Part shown: piece by piece, positions 9,759 through 19,659 of the stretch
Layout of the letters: each line of letters starts with the position of its first letter
Numbering within the stretch: the first letter of the stretch is position 1
Assembly (NCBI GenBank): GCA_019116045.1
Contig: DXCK01000046.1
Location: forward strand, 1-64,000
DNA from: Candidatus Bacteroides merdipullorum
GTDB lineage: Bacteria > Bacteroidota > Bacteroidia > Bacteroidales > Bacteroidaceae
DNA length: 64,000 nt
Direction of reading: 5' to 3'
Program-made: the position numbers and the translations under genes
The notes under the pieces: generated by a model
Database searches by the model: none
Told to the model about the DNA's origin: nothing
Seen by the model: the letters and a program-made list of their open reading frames with translations, nothing else

Positions 9759-11264
9759 TCAGTTGCTTGAAGCACGTCGGTTCAGGGCGATGCGCGCTTG
9801 CAGTTCCCACGTCCGGATGCGGTCTTTGTAGAGGTTGTTCCGGTTCGTGCGGACCACGTCCAGGTTGGCGTCCGAATTTCCCTCCCACCGGCGGCAGAGG
9901 TAGACCACGTCGTAGACGCGTCCGATGCGGAACCGCCGCGACATGGCCAATCCCACGGCATAGTCTTCGCCGTAGCACGTATCGGGCAACCGCAGTTCGC
10001 GCAGCAGGGGGGTGTAGAACGCGCGCGGGGCGCCCAGCCCGTTGATGCGCAGGGCGTTGTTGCGCCCGTTGTCGGGCGTCCACTCCCGGTGGTCGATGAT
10101 GCCGGGTGGAAGCGGACGCAGTTGCAGGTCGGTCAGGCGGTACGTGCCGACTACCATGGCGCAACGCTGCTCGCGGAAGGCGGCCACCAGCTTCTCCAGC
10201 GTTTGTTCGTCCGCATAGAGGTCGTCGCTGTCCAGTTGTACGCAGAAGCGTCCGCACTGTGGGTGTGCCGCCGCCAGGTTCCAGCATCCGCCGATGCCCA
10301 AGTCTTCGCGCCGGGGCACGAGGTGCAGCAGGCGAGGGTCGGCGGCAAAGCGGTCGATGGCTTCCGTGGTGCCGTCGGTCGAATGGTTGTCCACCACGAT
10401 GAGGTTGAACGGAAAGCTGGTGCGCTGGTTCAGCACCGAACGGATGGCGTCGCCGATGGTGCGGACGCGGTTGCGCACGGGGATGATGACCGATGCTTCG
10501 TATGCGAACTGTCCGGCGTCGAGGTCCGGTTCTTCAAACTGCGGGGCGAGGTAGGCGCCCACTTCCTTCAGATGCTCCGTGCAGGCTTGCTCCATCTCTA
10601 CTTGCCGTTCCCGGTTGCGCGGGTCCACGTAGTCGAAGAGTCGCTCGCCGCTGGGGCGCGTGTCGTCTTCCACTTCGGTGTACAGGTATTCATTGACGTG
10701 TACCAGCGGGGCGCGCTGGCTCAGCTTCAGGCGCAGGTCATAGAAGCCGGCGTAGCGATAGTCGGCCGTCAGGCGGGCGGCGGCCTCTTTCAGACGGTCG
10801 GTGCGCAGCAGCCACAGCGAGCCGAAGTCGAAGTCGTCGCGCAGCGAGCCGGGCTGGTAGTCGATGACGGGCGCCTCGCTGCGTCGGCCACCGCTCAGCC
10901 GGTAATGGTCGGCGTAGACCAGGGCGGCATCCGAGTCTTCGGCGATGCGCACCATTCGTTCCAGAGCAAACAGGCCGAGGCTCAGGTGCGTTTCTTTGAG
11001 GTAGAACAGTGCGTAGTCGCCGTCGGCGTGTCGAGCCATGCGGCGCACGGTCTCGCTGGACGAGAAATCTTGTACCGGCAGCAGGTGGCAACCCGGCATC
11101 GGGGACAGTGTTCCGTCGGAGGTCAGCAGCCACACCTCGCCTACCGCATCGGATGTGCGCAGTTCGGACACGAGGGCTGCCGCTTGCGCTTCGTCGGTGT
11201 AGGGCACAAAGCAACTGATTCGTTTCGTTGTCATAACTGTATAAGTTTTTGTTTCGATATTCAT
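9759..11264 (-). CDS. Glycosyltransferase family 2, apparently tandem GT-A domains
   Basis: [25 protein letters not shown]...[12 protein letters not shown]...LDSDD; N-terminal half has a degenerate GT-like fold pattern; start could also be 11234. Confidence 0.8.
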   Translation of the reverse strand: MNIETKTYTVMTTKRISCFVPYTDEAQAAALVSELRTSDAVGEVWLLTSDGTLSPMPGCHLLPVQDFSSSETVRRMARHADGDYALFYLKETHLSLGLFALERMVRIAEDSDAALVYADHYRLSGGRRSEAPVIDYQPGSLRDDFDFGSLWLLRTDRLKEAAARLTADYRYAGFYDLRLKLSQRAPLVHVNEYLYTEVEDDTRPSGERLFDYVDPRNRERQVEMEQACTEHLKEVGAYLAPQFEEPDLDAGQFAYEASVIIPVRNRVRTIGDAIRSVLNQRTSFPFNLIVVDNHSTDGTTEAIDRFAADPRLLHLVPRREDLGIGGCWNLAAAHPQCGRFCVQLDSDDLYADEQTLEKLVAAFREQRCAMVVGTYRLTDLQLRPLPPGIIDHREWTPDNGRNNALRINGLGAPRAFYTPLLRELRLPDTCYGEDYAVGLAMSRRFRIGRVYDVVYLCRRWEGNSDANLDVVRTNRNNLYKDRIRTWELQARIALNRRASSN

Positions 11265-12736
11265 TCGGGGGCTCTTCGGGGCGTCCGCGGTCGCATCAGC
11301 AGGCAGAGTCCCAGGGCGGTCAGGGCGGCGTTGATGAGCAGCAGTTCGAAGCTGATTTGGTAGCCGCCGAACCAACGTTCGCTGTTCGACTGGAGGACGT
11401 AGCACAGCAGGGGCGACAGGATGGCCACCGCAGGCACCCAACGGTCGCGCACCGGCCGCTGGCAGGCCAGCCCGAAGGCAAACATGCCCAGGATGGGGCC
11501 GTAGGTGTAGGACGCCAGGCTGTAGACGGCGTTGATGGCGCTGTCGTCATTCAGTTCGTAAAAGACCAGGATGACTGCCATCATCGTCACGGACATGGCC
11601 ACGTGCACCCGCTGGCGGGTCCGGGTCAGGCGGCGTTCGTCCTGCTTGCGGTCGGCGCGGAGGATGTCGAGGGTGAACGACGTGGTGAGTGCCGTAAGCG
11701 CGGAACCCGCCGCCGAGTAGGCAGCCGCAATCAGTCCGATGATGAAGACAATGCCGATGAAGAGTGGGAAACCGTCGCTCCACGCCACCGCGCCGAACAG
11801 GGCGTCGCCCGTCACCCGTTCCGCCGCAGGCAGGCGTGTCTCGGAATACATATAGAGCAACGTGCCCAAGACCAGGAACAGTCCGATGACAAAAATCTGG
11901 ACGAAGGCGCTCAGCACCATGTTCTTCTGCGATTCGCGGAAGTTGCGGCAGCTCAGCGTGCGCTGCATCAGGTCTTGGTCCAGCCCCGTGGTGGCTATGA
12001 CCATGAAGATGCCTGCCGCGAATTGCTTCCAGAAGTAGTGCCCGTCCTTGGGGTCGTCGAAGAAGAAGGTACGGCTGGTTGGATGCGCCGCGACGGCAGC
12101 AGGCAGGTCACCCAGTCCGATGCCCAGGCTCCAGGCTATGAAACCGATGCAGCACACCACCGATAGCACCAGGCACAACGTCTTGAGCGAGTCCGTCCAG
12201 ATGAGCGACTTCACCCCGCCCCGGAAAGAATAGAGCCAGATAAGCGCCACCGTCAGCACGACGTTGAGGGCAAACGGAATGTTCAACGGATGGAAGACCA
12301 GCGTTTGCAGCACGACGCACACCACGAAAAAGCGTACCGATGCCCCCAACATCTTCGACACGAAGAAGAACCATGCGCCTGTGCGGTAAGAGCGTAGTCC
12401 GAAGCGGCTTTCCAAATAGCCGTAGATGCTGACGAGGTTCATGCGATAGAACAGCGGAATCAGTACCCACGCCACGACCACCGAGCCCACGAAGAAGCCC
12501 AGCACCATTTGCAGGTAGCTGTAGCCTCCCGCTTGCACGGCACCCGGCACCGAGATGAAAGTGACGCCCGAGATGCTGGCGCCAATCATGGCCACCGTAG
12601 CCCACCACCACTTCGAGCCCCGGTTGCCGTTGAAGAATCCGGCATTGTCGGCGCGTCGTCCCGTAAGCCAGGAGATGAGGAACAGCAGGGCGAAGTAGCC
12701 CGCGATGGTAGCCAGGACAATCCATGCAGTGGTCAT
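11261..12736 (-). CDS. Sodium:solute symporter (SLC5), MurT-like candidate
   Basis: 491 aa; [31 protein letters not shown]-family signature. Confidence 0.88.
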   Translation of the reverse strand: MTTAWIVLATIAGYFALLFLISWLTGRRADNAGFFNGNRGSKWWWATVAMIGASISGVTFISVPGAVQAGGYSYLQMVLGFFVGSVVVAWVLIPLFYRMNLVSIYGYLESRFGLRSYRTGAWFFFVSKMLGASVRFFVVCVVLQTLVFHPLNIPFALNVVLTVALIWLYSFRGGVKSLIWTDSLKTLCLVLSVVCCIGFIAWSLGIGLGDLPAAVAAHPTSRTFFFDDPKDGHYFWKQFAAGIFMVIATTGLDQDLMQRTLSCRNFRESQKNMVLSAFVQIFVIGLFLVLGTLLYMYSETRLPAAERVTGDALFGAVAWSDGFPLFIGIVFIIGLIAAAYSAAGSALTALTTSFTLDILRADRKQDERRLTRTRQRVHVAMSVTMMAVILVFYELNDDSAINAVYSLASYTYGPILGMFAFGLACQRPVRDRWVPAVAILSPLLCYVLQSNSERWFGGYQISFELLLINAALTALGLCLLMRPRTPRRAPE

Positions 12737-12756
12737 AAGTGTCTTTTCGTTAATGG

Positions 12757-13947
12757 TTATTCTGCATAAAGCAAGTAAGGTTTGCGTTGTTGCTTAAATC
12801 GAGCGACATCATCGGCCCACGTCGCCTCTATCTCTTCCGCGCTCCGGCCGTCTTCAATCATCTTCCGCACGTAGTCCGCACCCATCAGTTTCTCGAAGAA
12901 CGACGTAAAGAAGCGGTCGCCCAGGTTCAGGTTGCGGTAGGCGTCGATGAGGTAAGACAGGTCGATGCCTTTGTGGCGGAGCTCCTCTTCACTCAGTTGG
13001 CTGAGGTCGACACCGTGGCATAGCTTATCCTTCTGTGGGGGATTCTTGGCGCCGGGCAGGCTGTGCGGGGTGAAGCTGTAGCGGTAGCCCGTCATCTCCG
13101 GATGGCCGTAGACCTGGAAGGGCAGCGACGTGCCGCGCCCCAGGCTGACCGGTGTCGCTTCAAAATAGCAAAGCGAGGCATAGAGATACACCGCTTTCAT
13201 GTTGGGCAGGTTGGGCGAGGGCGGGATGGGCAGCCGGTAAGGCGTCTGGTGGGTATAGTTCCGGCAAGGGATGACGGTGATGTCGCACGTCCGTCCTTCC
13301 GGCAACCAGCCTTCGCCGTTCACCATGCGGGCCAACTCTCCCAAGGTCATGCCGTGTACTACGGGCAGGGGAAGCCAGCCCACCGCTGACTTGTAGCGCA
13401 TGTCCAACAAGGGACCGTCGACATAGTGACCGTTCGGATTGGGGCGGTCCAGGATGAGCATCTGCTTGCCGTGTTCCGCGCAGGCGTCCATCAGGCGGCA
13501 CATCGAGGCGTAGTAGGTGTAGAAGCGCAGGCCCACGTCTTGTATGTCTACGATGAGCACGTCAAACTTGCTCATGGATGCTGCACTGGGTTTGCCCAGT
13601 TTCCCGTCATAAAGGGAGAGAATGGGGACGCCCGTCTGCGGGTCGGTCGAGCTGGACACGTGTTCGCCGGCGTCGGCATTGCCGCGAAACCCGTGTTCGG
13701 GCGAGAAGATGGCCACGACGTTGAATTTGTTTTCCAACAGCAGGTCCAGCAGGTGCTTGTCGCCTACCATGCCCGTGTGGTTGGAGAAGATGGCGATGCG
13801 TTTCCCTTCCAGCAGGGGGAAGTAGCGTTCCGTCTGTTCGTCGCCGGGGATGACGCGGGACTGTGCCGCGCCGGGCAGACCGACACACAGCAGCAGAAGC
13901 GCGAGCCACAGGCGTTGCCTGATTCGTAAGGGTCGGATTGCTTTCAT
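12757..13947 (-). CDS. namZ: DUF1343 protein, exo-beta-N-acetylmuramidase NamZ-like
   Basis: SNHTGMVGDKHLLDLLLE, FSPEHGFRGNADAGEHV, DIQDVGLRFYTY signatures of DUF1343. Confidence 0.88.
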   Translation of the reverse strand: MKAIRPLRIRQRLWLALLLLCVGLPGAAQSRVIPGDEQTERYFPLLEGKRIAIFSNHTGMVGDKHLLDLLLENKFNVVAIFSPEHGFRGNADAGEHVSSSTDPQTGVPILSLYDGKLGKPSAASMSKFDVLIVDIQDVGLRFYTYYASMCRLMDACAEHGKQMLILDRPNPNGHYVDGPLLDMRYKSAVGWLPLPVVHGMTLGELARMVNGEGWLPEGRTCDITVIPCRNYTHQTPYRLPIPPSPNLPNMKAVYLYASLCYFEATPVSLGRGTSLPFQVYGHPEMTGYRYSFTPHSLPGAKNPPQKDKLCHGVDLSQLSEEELRHKGIDLSYLIDAYRNLNLGDRFFTSFFEKLMGADYVRKMIEDGRSAEEIEATWADDVARFKQQRKPYLLYAE

Positions 13948-13957
13948 AGCGGGGTGC

Positions 13958-15322
13958 TTACAAGAGTTTTAATTCGTTGATAAAGACAAAAGCGATGCCG
14001 ATGGGGGCGACGAACTTCAGCAGGAACACGATGAGGCGGTAGATGCGTACCTGCAGAGTGCCGCGGTTGGTGAGTTCTTCCCACACAATCTTCTTGTCCA
14101 GGAACCAGCCCGTAAAGAGGGCGATGAAGAAGCCGCCGAGCGGAAGCATCAGTTTGGCTGTGACAAAGTCGAAGAGGTCAAACAGTGTCATGCCGAACAG
14201 GGTGTACTCCCGCCCCACGCCCAGCGAGAGCGAACAGAATGTGCCCAGCACGATGCAGCCGGTGGTGACGAGGCGGGCTGCCTTGGCGCGCGATAGGTTG
14301 AACTCTTCGTGCAGGTAGGCGGTGACTACTTCGTGGAGCGAGATGGTGGACGTCAGTGCGGCCAGGGCCAGGAGGATGTAGAACATCACCGCCAGCAGTG
14401 CGGCCAGGAAGGGTACGTTGCCAAAGGCTTGCTGGAAGACGTTGGGGAGGGTGACGAACAGCAGGCCGGGGCCGGAGTCGGGCTGGATGCCTACGGCGAA
14501 GGCGGCCGGAAAGATGATGATGCCTGCCAGGATGGCTACGCAGGTGTCGATGACTGCGACGCTGAAGGCGGTTTTGGGCAGGTTGGTGTCGGGCTTGAAG
14601 TACGAGGCGTAGGTGCAGAGGCAACCCATGCCGAGGCTGAGTGAGAAGAAGGCCTGTCCCATGGCGGCCAGCAGCACGCCGCCGTCCACTTTCTCGAAGT
14701 CGGGCTTCAGCAAGAACTCGATGCCCCGACCGGAGCCTGGCAACAGTAAGGCACAGACGGCAAGGATGAGCAGCAGGATGAAGAGGGCGGGCATCATGAT
14801 TTTGGACGAGCGTTCGATGCCTTTCTCCACGCCTTTCACCACAATGAAGTGGGTGATGAGCAAGAACACGACGGTCCACACCACCGGCAGCCAGGGGTTG
14901 CTGACAAACGTGTCGAACAAGGAAATGAAGTCGGCGGGCGTTTTGTCCGCAAAGTGGCCGACGCCGGCCGATACGATGTATTGCAGCGTCCAGCCCGCCA
15001 CGACGGAGTAGTAGCTCAGGATGAGGAAGCCGGCCAGCACGCCCATGCGTCCCACCCAGCGCCATTGGGTGCCGGGAGCCAGCTTCTGGTAGGCGCGGGC
15101 GGTGTTGGACTGCGAGCGTCGCCCGATGAGGAACTCGGCCATCATGATGGGGGCACCGAACAGGAGCACGCAGCCTAAGTAGACGAAGATGAAAGCGGCG
15201 CCACCATATTCGCCCGTCATGTAGGGGAAGCGCCAGATGTTGCCCAGCCCCACGGCTGAGCCTGCGGAGGCGAGAATCACGCCCAGTTTGGTGCCGAAGT
15301 TGGCCCGGTTGTTGCTTGTCAT
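13958..15322 (-). CDS. Neurotransmitter:sodium symporter (SNF) family transporter
   Basis: LGVILASAGSAVGLGNIWRFPYMTGEYGGAAFIFVYL. Confidence 0.92.
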   Translation of the reverse strand: MTSNNRANFGTKLGVILASAGSAVGLGNIWRFPYMTGEYGGAAFIFVYLGCVLLFGAPIMMAEFLIGRRSQSNTARAYQKLAPGTQWRWVGRMGVLAGFLILSYYSVVAGWTLQYIVSAGVGHFADKTPADFISLFDTFVSNPWLPVVWTVVFLLITHFIVVKGVEKGIERSSKIMMPALFILLLILAVCALLLPGSGRGIEFLLKPDFEKVDGGVLLAAMGQAFFSLSLGMGCLCTYASYFKPDTNLPKTAFSVAVIDTCVAILAGIIIFPAAFAVGIQPDSGPGLLFVTLPNVFQQAFGNVPFLAALLAVMFYILLALAALTSTISLHEVVTAYLHEEFNLSRAKAARLVTTGCIVLGTFCSLSLGVGREYTLFGMTLFDLFDFVTAKLMLPLGGFFIALFTGWFLDKKIVWEELTNRGTLQVRIYRLIVFLLKFVAPIGIAFVFINELKLL

Positions 15323-15427
15323 TGTTTCGTGGTTTTCTTACAAATTGTTATTAAAGGTGATTGTTTCGTGCAAATGTAGGAAAACTTCCGTACTTTTGGA
15401 GCGCAATACGTAAATAATTCGAAGCCT

Positions 15428-15811
15428 ATGCTGTATTTTTTGAAAAGATATCCCGTGTCCCTGCTGGTCATTGCGGCCGTGGTGTATCTGTCTTTCTTCC
15501 GTCCGCCCAGCACGGACCTGGACAGTGTCCCCCATATTGACAAGGTGGTGCACGTGTGCATGTATTTCGGCATGTCGGGCATGTTGTGGTTCGAATTCCT
15601 GCGGGCACACCGCCGCGACCACACGCCTTTGTGGCATGCGTGGATAGGGGCTTTTCTCTGTCCGGTGCTGTTCAGCGGGGTGGTGGAGTTGCTTCAGGCT
15701 TATTGCACGACTTACCGGGGTGGCGACTGGCTGGACTTTGCGGCGAACGCCACGGGCGCCGTGCTGGCGTCGGCCGTGGCGCTGGTGGTGCGCAAAAGGT
15801 TCTTCAAATAG
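15428..15811 (+). CDS. VanZ-like family membrane protein
   Basis: PHIDKVVHVCMYFGMSGMLW...GGVVELLQAY...RGGDWLDFAANATGAVLA. Confidence 0.8.
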   Translation: MLYFLKRYPVSLLVIAAVVYLSFFRPPSTDLDSVPHIDKVVHVCMYFGMSGMLWFEFLRAHRRDHTPLWHAWIGAFLCPVLFSGVVELLQAYCTTYRGGDWLDFAANATGAVLASAVALVVRKRFFK

Positions 15812-15818
15812 CCTCTGG

Positions 15819-15860
15819 ATTCTTCATTTAGCGCGCAGCGCGATTCTTTATCCTTCATTT
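15819..15860. repeat. ATTCTTC-type palindromic element at convergent gene ends
   Basis: gattcttcatttagcgcgcagcgcgattctttatccttcattt; overlaps the murF stop codon. Confidence 0.55.
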
Positions 15861-17159
15861 CATCAGGGCTTCGGCCACGCTCTGCAGGTGGATGCCGTTC
15901 GAGCCTTTGATGAGGATGGTCTTTCCCGTGGGTCGTTGTGACTGCCAGGCTGTGATGAGCGCTGTCGCGTCGGCGTAGGTAGGATAGTGGTGTCGCGTAG
16001 CGGCAAACTGGCTGCCGACGAGCACGACGTCCGTGAAGCCGCAGGTCTCGAGGTGGTCGACGATGTGCTGGTGTTCGGCGGCGCTGTCGCTGCCCAGTTC
16101 GCGCATGTCGCCCAGGATGAGCATCTTGCTCGGTGCTTGCATCTTGCGGAAGTTTTCTATGGCGGCCATCATGCTGGTGGGGTTGGCGTTGTAGGCGTCG
16201 ACAATCAGGGTGTTGTCGGTTGTGTGTACCAGTTGCGAGCGGTTGTTGTGCGGGACGTAGTTTTCGAGGGCGCGGTCGATGTCCGTGGCCGGAACGCCGA
16301 AGAAGCGTCCGACGGTGGCTGCTGCCAGTGCGTTGGGCAGGTTGTATTCGCCGATGAGTTTCGTCTGCACGGTGTGTGCGGTGCTTTCGCCTTCGGCTTT
16401 CCATTCGAATCCCAGGTAGGGCGAGTTCTGTGTCATGCGGCCTGTGACGAAGAGTCCTTCGCGTGAGCCATAACGGATTTGCTGCAAGTCGTGCGCCATG
16501 TCCTTCAGCCAGTCGTTGTCGTCATGCACGAACACCGTGGCCCCACCCCGGCCGCGCAGGTAGTCGAACAATTCTCCTTTGGTGCGTATGACTCCTTCGA
16601 ACGAACCGAAGCCTTCCAGGTGAGCCTTGCCCACGTTGGTGACAAGGCCGAAGTCCGGCTCGGCGATTTCCACCAGCTCGCGGATGTCTCCGGGGTGGCT
16701 GGCGCCCATCTCTACCACGGCCAGTTGGTGCTCGCGCCGCAGCCCCAGCAGCGTCAGGGGGACGCCGATGTGGTTGTTCAGGTTGCCCTGTGTGTAGTGC
16801 AGGCGGAAGGTGCGCGACAGTACGGCGGCCATCAGTTCTTTGGTCGTCGTCTTCCCGTTGGTGCCGGTGATGCCGATGATGCGCGTGCCCAGCGCGCGAC
16901 GGTGGTGGCGTGCCAGGAGTTGCAGCGTGCGGAGGCAGTCGTCCACCAACACATAGCGCGCATCGCCTGCGGGCAGGCAGGCCGGGTTGTCGACGACGGC
17001 GTGCGTGCATCCGTTCTCCAAAGCCTGGGCGGCAAAGGCATTGCCGTCGAACGTGTCGCCCCGGAGGGCGAAGAACAGCGACCCTGCGGGGCAACGGCGG
17101 CTGTCGGTGGTCACGCCCGAGGATTGCAGGAATATCCGATAGAGTGAATCTATGTCCAT
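15855..17159 (-). CDS. murF: UDP-N-acetylmuramoyl-tripeptide--D-alanyl-D-alanine ligase
   Basis: GITGTNGKTTTKELMAAVL, VVEMGASHPGDI, YNANPTSM motifs. Confidence 0.93.
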   Translation of the reverse strand: MDIDSLYRIFLQSSGVTTDSRRCPAGSLFFALRGDTFDGNAFAAQALENGCTHAVVDNPACLPAGDARYVLVDDCLRTLQLLARHHRRALGTRIIGITGTNGKTTTKELMAAVLSRTFRLHYTQGNLNNHIGVPLTLLGLRREHQLAVVEMGASHPGDIRELVEIAEPDFGLVTNVGKAHLEGFGSFEGVIRTKGELFDYLRGRGGATVFVHDDNDWLKDMAHDLQQIRYGSREGLFVTGRMTQNSPYLGFEWKAEGESTAHTVQTKLIGEYNLPNALAAATVGRFFGVPATDIDRALENYVPHNNRSQLVHTTDNTLIVDAYNANPTSMMAAIENFRKMQAPSKMLILGDMRELGSDSAAEHQHIVDHLETCGFTDVVLVGSQFAATRHHYPTYADATALITAWQSQRPTGKTILIKGSNGIHLQSVAEALMK

Positions 17160-17280
17160 ACGTCTTTCTGTAAGCAAATTAAAAAACGCTGCAAAGGTAG
17201 GCCTTTTCTTTCGGAAATCCATCGCCCGAGGCCGCTTTTCCAGTCGCGCCTATCCTGCTCAGCATGACGCGGTTGCTCGT

Positions 17281-17375
17281 GCCGAAGCAGAACCGTGGCT
17301 CTGACGGACACGAGCCGCGCCCGTCACGGACACGGGCCGTGCTTCTGGTGCACACGGGGCGGAGGCCTGTCGAGC
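17281..17375. repeat. Degenerate ~22-24 bp CGGACAC tandem repeat, copy 2
   Basis: Units CGGACACGAGCCGCGCCCGTCA / CGGACACGGGCCGTGCTTCTGGTG / CACACGGGGCGG. Confidence 0.6.
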
Positions 17376-17471
17376 GCTTGCGATTTTTTTTCTCTTTCAC
17401 CCGTATGAAGGGACTGCATAATTCCTTACCTTTGCAGGAAATATGCGGAGGGCCGCCGTTGGCCGCATCCG

Positions 17472-18353
17472 ATGAAAAGATTCTTATCTATGCAGGATAC
17501 ATTGTACATAAACGTGAATGGCCGCCTGATGGACTTGTCCGTCCCCCGCGTCATGGGCATCCTGAACGTGACGCCCGACTCTTTCTTCGCCGCAAGCCGC
17601 ACGTTTTCCGAAACCGAAGTGGCCCGCCGCGCCGAGCAGTTGCTGGCCGACGGTGCCGACATCATAGACATCGGCGGATACTCCACCCGCCCCGGTGCTG
17701 CCGAAGTGTCGCCCGGCGAAGAGTGGGCACGCCTCAGCCTGGGGCTGAAGGCCGTGCGGGCGGTCAGTGCAGAGGCCGTGGTGTCCGTCGACACGTTCCG
17801 GGCCGACGTGGCGCGGCGTTGCGTGGAAGAATACGGCGTGGCCATCGTCAACGACATCTCCGGAGGCGAACTCGATGCGGACATGTTTCCCACCGTTGCC
17901 GCGCTGGGCGTCCCCTACATCCTCATGCACATGCAGGGCACTCCCCAGACCATGCAGCAAGCGCCCCACTACGACGACGTCTTGCGCGAAGTCATCCTCT
18001 ACCTGGCCCGCAAGGTGCAGCAGCTTCGCGAACTGGGTGTGCGCGACATCATCCTGGACCCCGGTTTCGGCTTCGGGAAAACCGTGGACGACAATTACCG
18101 CCTGCTGGCCTGCTTGGACGAACTGGCTCTGTTCGGCCTGCCTGTCCTGGCCGGCATTTCGCGCAAGTCCATGATTTGCCGCGTGCTGGACATCACGCCC
18201 GACCAGGCCCTGAACGGCACCACCGTGCTGAACACCCTGTGCCTGACGAAAGGTGCACGCATCCTGCGCGTGCACGACGTGCGCCCCGCCGTCGAGGCAG
18301 TCCGCCTGTTCGGCGCCATGCAAGCGCAGTCTTCATTCACCACTAACCATTAA
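17472..18353 (+). CDS. folP: Dihydropteroate synthase
   Basis: MGILNVTPDSFF, DIGGYSTRPGA, NDISGG, DPGFGFGKT; start could be 17490. Confidence 0.95.
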   Translation: MKRFLSMQDTLYINVNGRLMDLSVPRVMGILNVTPDSFFAASRTFSETEVARRAEQLLADGADIIDIGGYSTRPGAAEVSPGEEWARLSLGLKAVRAVSAEAVVSVDTFRADVARRCVEEYGVAIVNDISGGELDADMFPTVAALGVPYILMHMQGTPQTMQQAPHYDDVLREVILYLARKVQQLRELGVRDIILDPGFGFGKTVDDNYRLLACLDELALFGLPVLAGISRKSMICRVLDITPDQALNGTTVLNTLCLTKGARILRVHDVRPAVEAVRLFGAMQAQSSFTTNH

Positions 18354-18364
18354 TCTTTACTTCC

Positions 18365-19126
18365 GTGTTCTTCGCATTTGGCATCAAAGATTTCATAGAC
18401 ATCCTGCTGGTCGCCCTGCTCTTGTATTATACGTACAAGCTGATGAAAGCCTCCGGCTCGCTCAATGTCTTTATAGGCATCCTGGTCTTCATACTGATAT
18501 GGCTGGTTGTCTCGCAAGTGCTGGAGATGAAGCTTCTGGGCTCCATCTTCGACAAGTTAGTCAGCGTGGGCGTCCTGGCGCTCATCATACTCTTTCAGGA
18601 AGAGATACGCCGCTTCCTCTTGACACTGGGCTCGCACCAGCACATCAAGCGCTTTGTCCGTTTCTTTACGGGGAATAAAGAAGCCGACGTGACGCACGAA
18701 GACATCATGCCCATCGTCATGGCCTGCATCAGCATGGGTAAACAGAAAGTCGGCGCACTCATCGTCATCGAGCATGACATGCCTTTGGACGACGTGGTGC
18801 GTACGGGCGAGGTCATCGACGCTAATATCAACCAGAGACTCATCGAGAACATCTTCTTCAAGAACAGTCCGCTGCACGACGGTGCCATGGTCATCAGCAA
18901 AAAGCGCATCAAGGCAGCCGGCTGCATATTGCCCGTGTCACACAATCTGGACATTCCCAAAGAACTGGGGCTGCGCCACCGTGCTGCCCTGGGCATCTCC
19001 CAGGTGTCTGATGCGCACGCCATCATCGTGTCCGAAGAAACCGGGGCAATCTCCGTGGCCTACAAAGGACAATTCTACCTGCGCCTCAATGCCGAAGCGC
19101 TGGAAAGCATGTTGACTATGGGTTGA
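18365..19126 (+). CDS. cdaA: Diadenylate cyclase (CdaA-type)
   Basis: DisA_N motifs SPLHDGAMVI and LGLRHRAALGISQ; three N-terminal TM segments. Confidence 0.93.
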   Translation: MFFAFGIKDFIDILLVALLLYYTYKLMKASGSLNVFIGILVFILIWLVVSQVLEMKLLGSIFDKLVSVGVLALIILFQEEIRRFLLTLGSHQHIKRFVRFFTGNKEADVTHEDIMPIVMACISMGKQKVGALIVIEHDMPLDDVVRTGEVIDANINQRLIENIFFKNSPLHDGAMVISKKRIKAAGCILPVSHNLDIPKELGLRHRAALGISQVSDAHAIIVSEETGAISVAYKGQFYLRLNAEALESMLTMG

Positions 19127-19164
19127 GATGAAGCGCCAGCTCCGGGCTTGTGCTCTGCCGGAGG

Positions 19165-19659
19165 TCAACGCTTGGGGGAAAGGATTTTGATTCCGATATC
19201 GCTCACGCCAGGCAAAAGACTGTCTGGCAGCAGACTCGTAAGGGTGATGCGGCAAGTGTCTTTCAGTCCTGCCGGAAGAAAAAGTAGAGGCGAGGAAACC
19301 GTGCGTAAGTCACTCCAGCCGGAACTTGCCCAATGGCCTTGTCCGTCGGCTACCACCACTTGCAATGTGTCGGCGAAAGAAGTTGTCAGACTGTCACCCT
19401 GTACGGTCAACAGCAAAGGTAACTCGCAGTATGGATAAGACACTCGATGGCGCAGTTCGACACAAAGGGCATACGCAGACGTACTGTCTGGCAAAACAGC
19501 CTCGAAACGCAGCGTGTCATTCCATTTCAGCCCCGCCGAAGAGACGGAGCGAAAGGAGTGACAAACCACGTGTGGCCGGCAAGCCGTCAACAGGCTTATG
19601 ATGAACAGGCCGGCCCATGCGATGCGGAAATCCGGTTTACGCCTTGTCCGGTGTTTCAT
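19165..19659 (-). CDS. gldH: GldH-like gliding motility lipoprotein
   Basis: Lipobox LLTAC, position adjacent to RicT-like gene, GldH-like sequence. Confidence 0.7.
   Translation of the reverse strand: MKHRTRRKPDFRIAWAGLFIISLLTACRPHVVCHSFRSVSSAGLKWNDTLRFEAVLPDSTSAYALCVELRHRVSYPYCELPLLLTVQGDSLTTSFADTLQVVVADGQGHWASSGWSDLRTVSSPLLFLPAGLKDTCRITLTSLLPDSLLPGVSDIGIKILSPKR

Noticed and set aside
7353-11363. Long plus-strand ORFs of 515, 438 and 521 aa opposite the SpoIID, DUF4922 and GT2 genes
   Set aside because: High-GC codon-bias shadow ORFs; minus-strand products have conserved motifs
11234-11441. N-terminal extension of the GT2 ORF up to 11441
   Set aside because: The extension lies antisense-frame inside the SLC5 coding region; real start is likely 11264 or 11234
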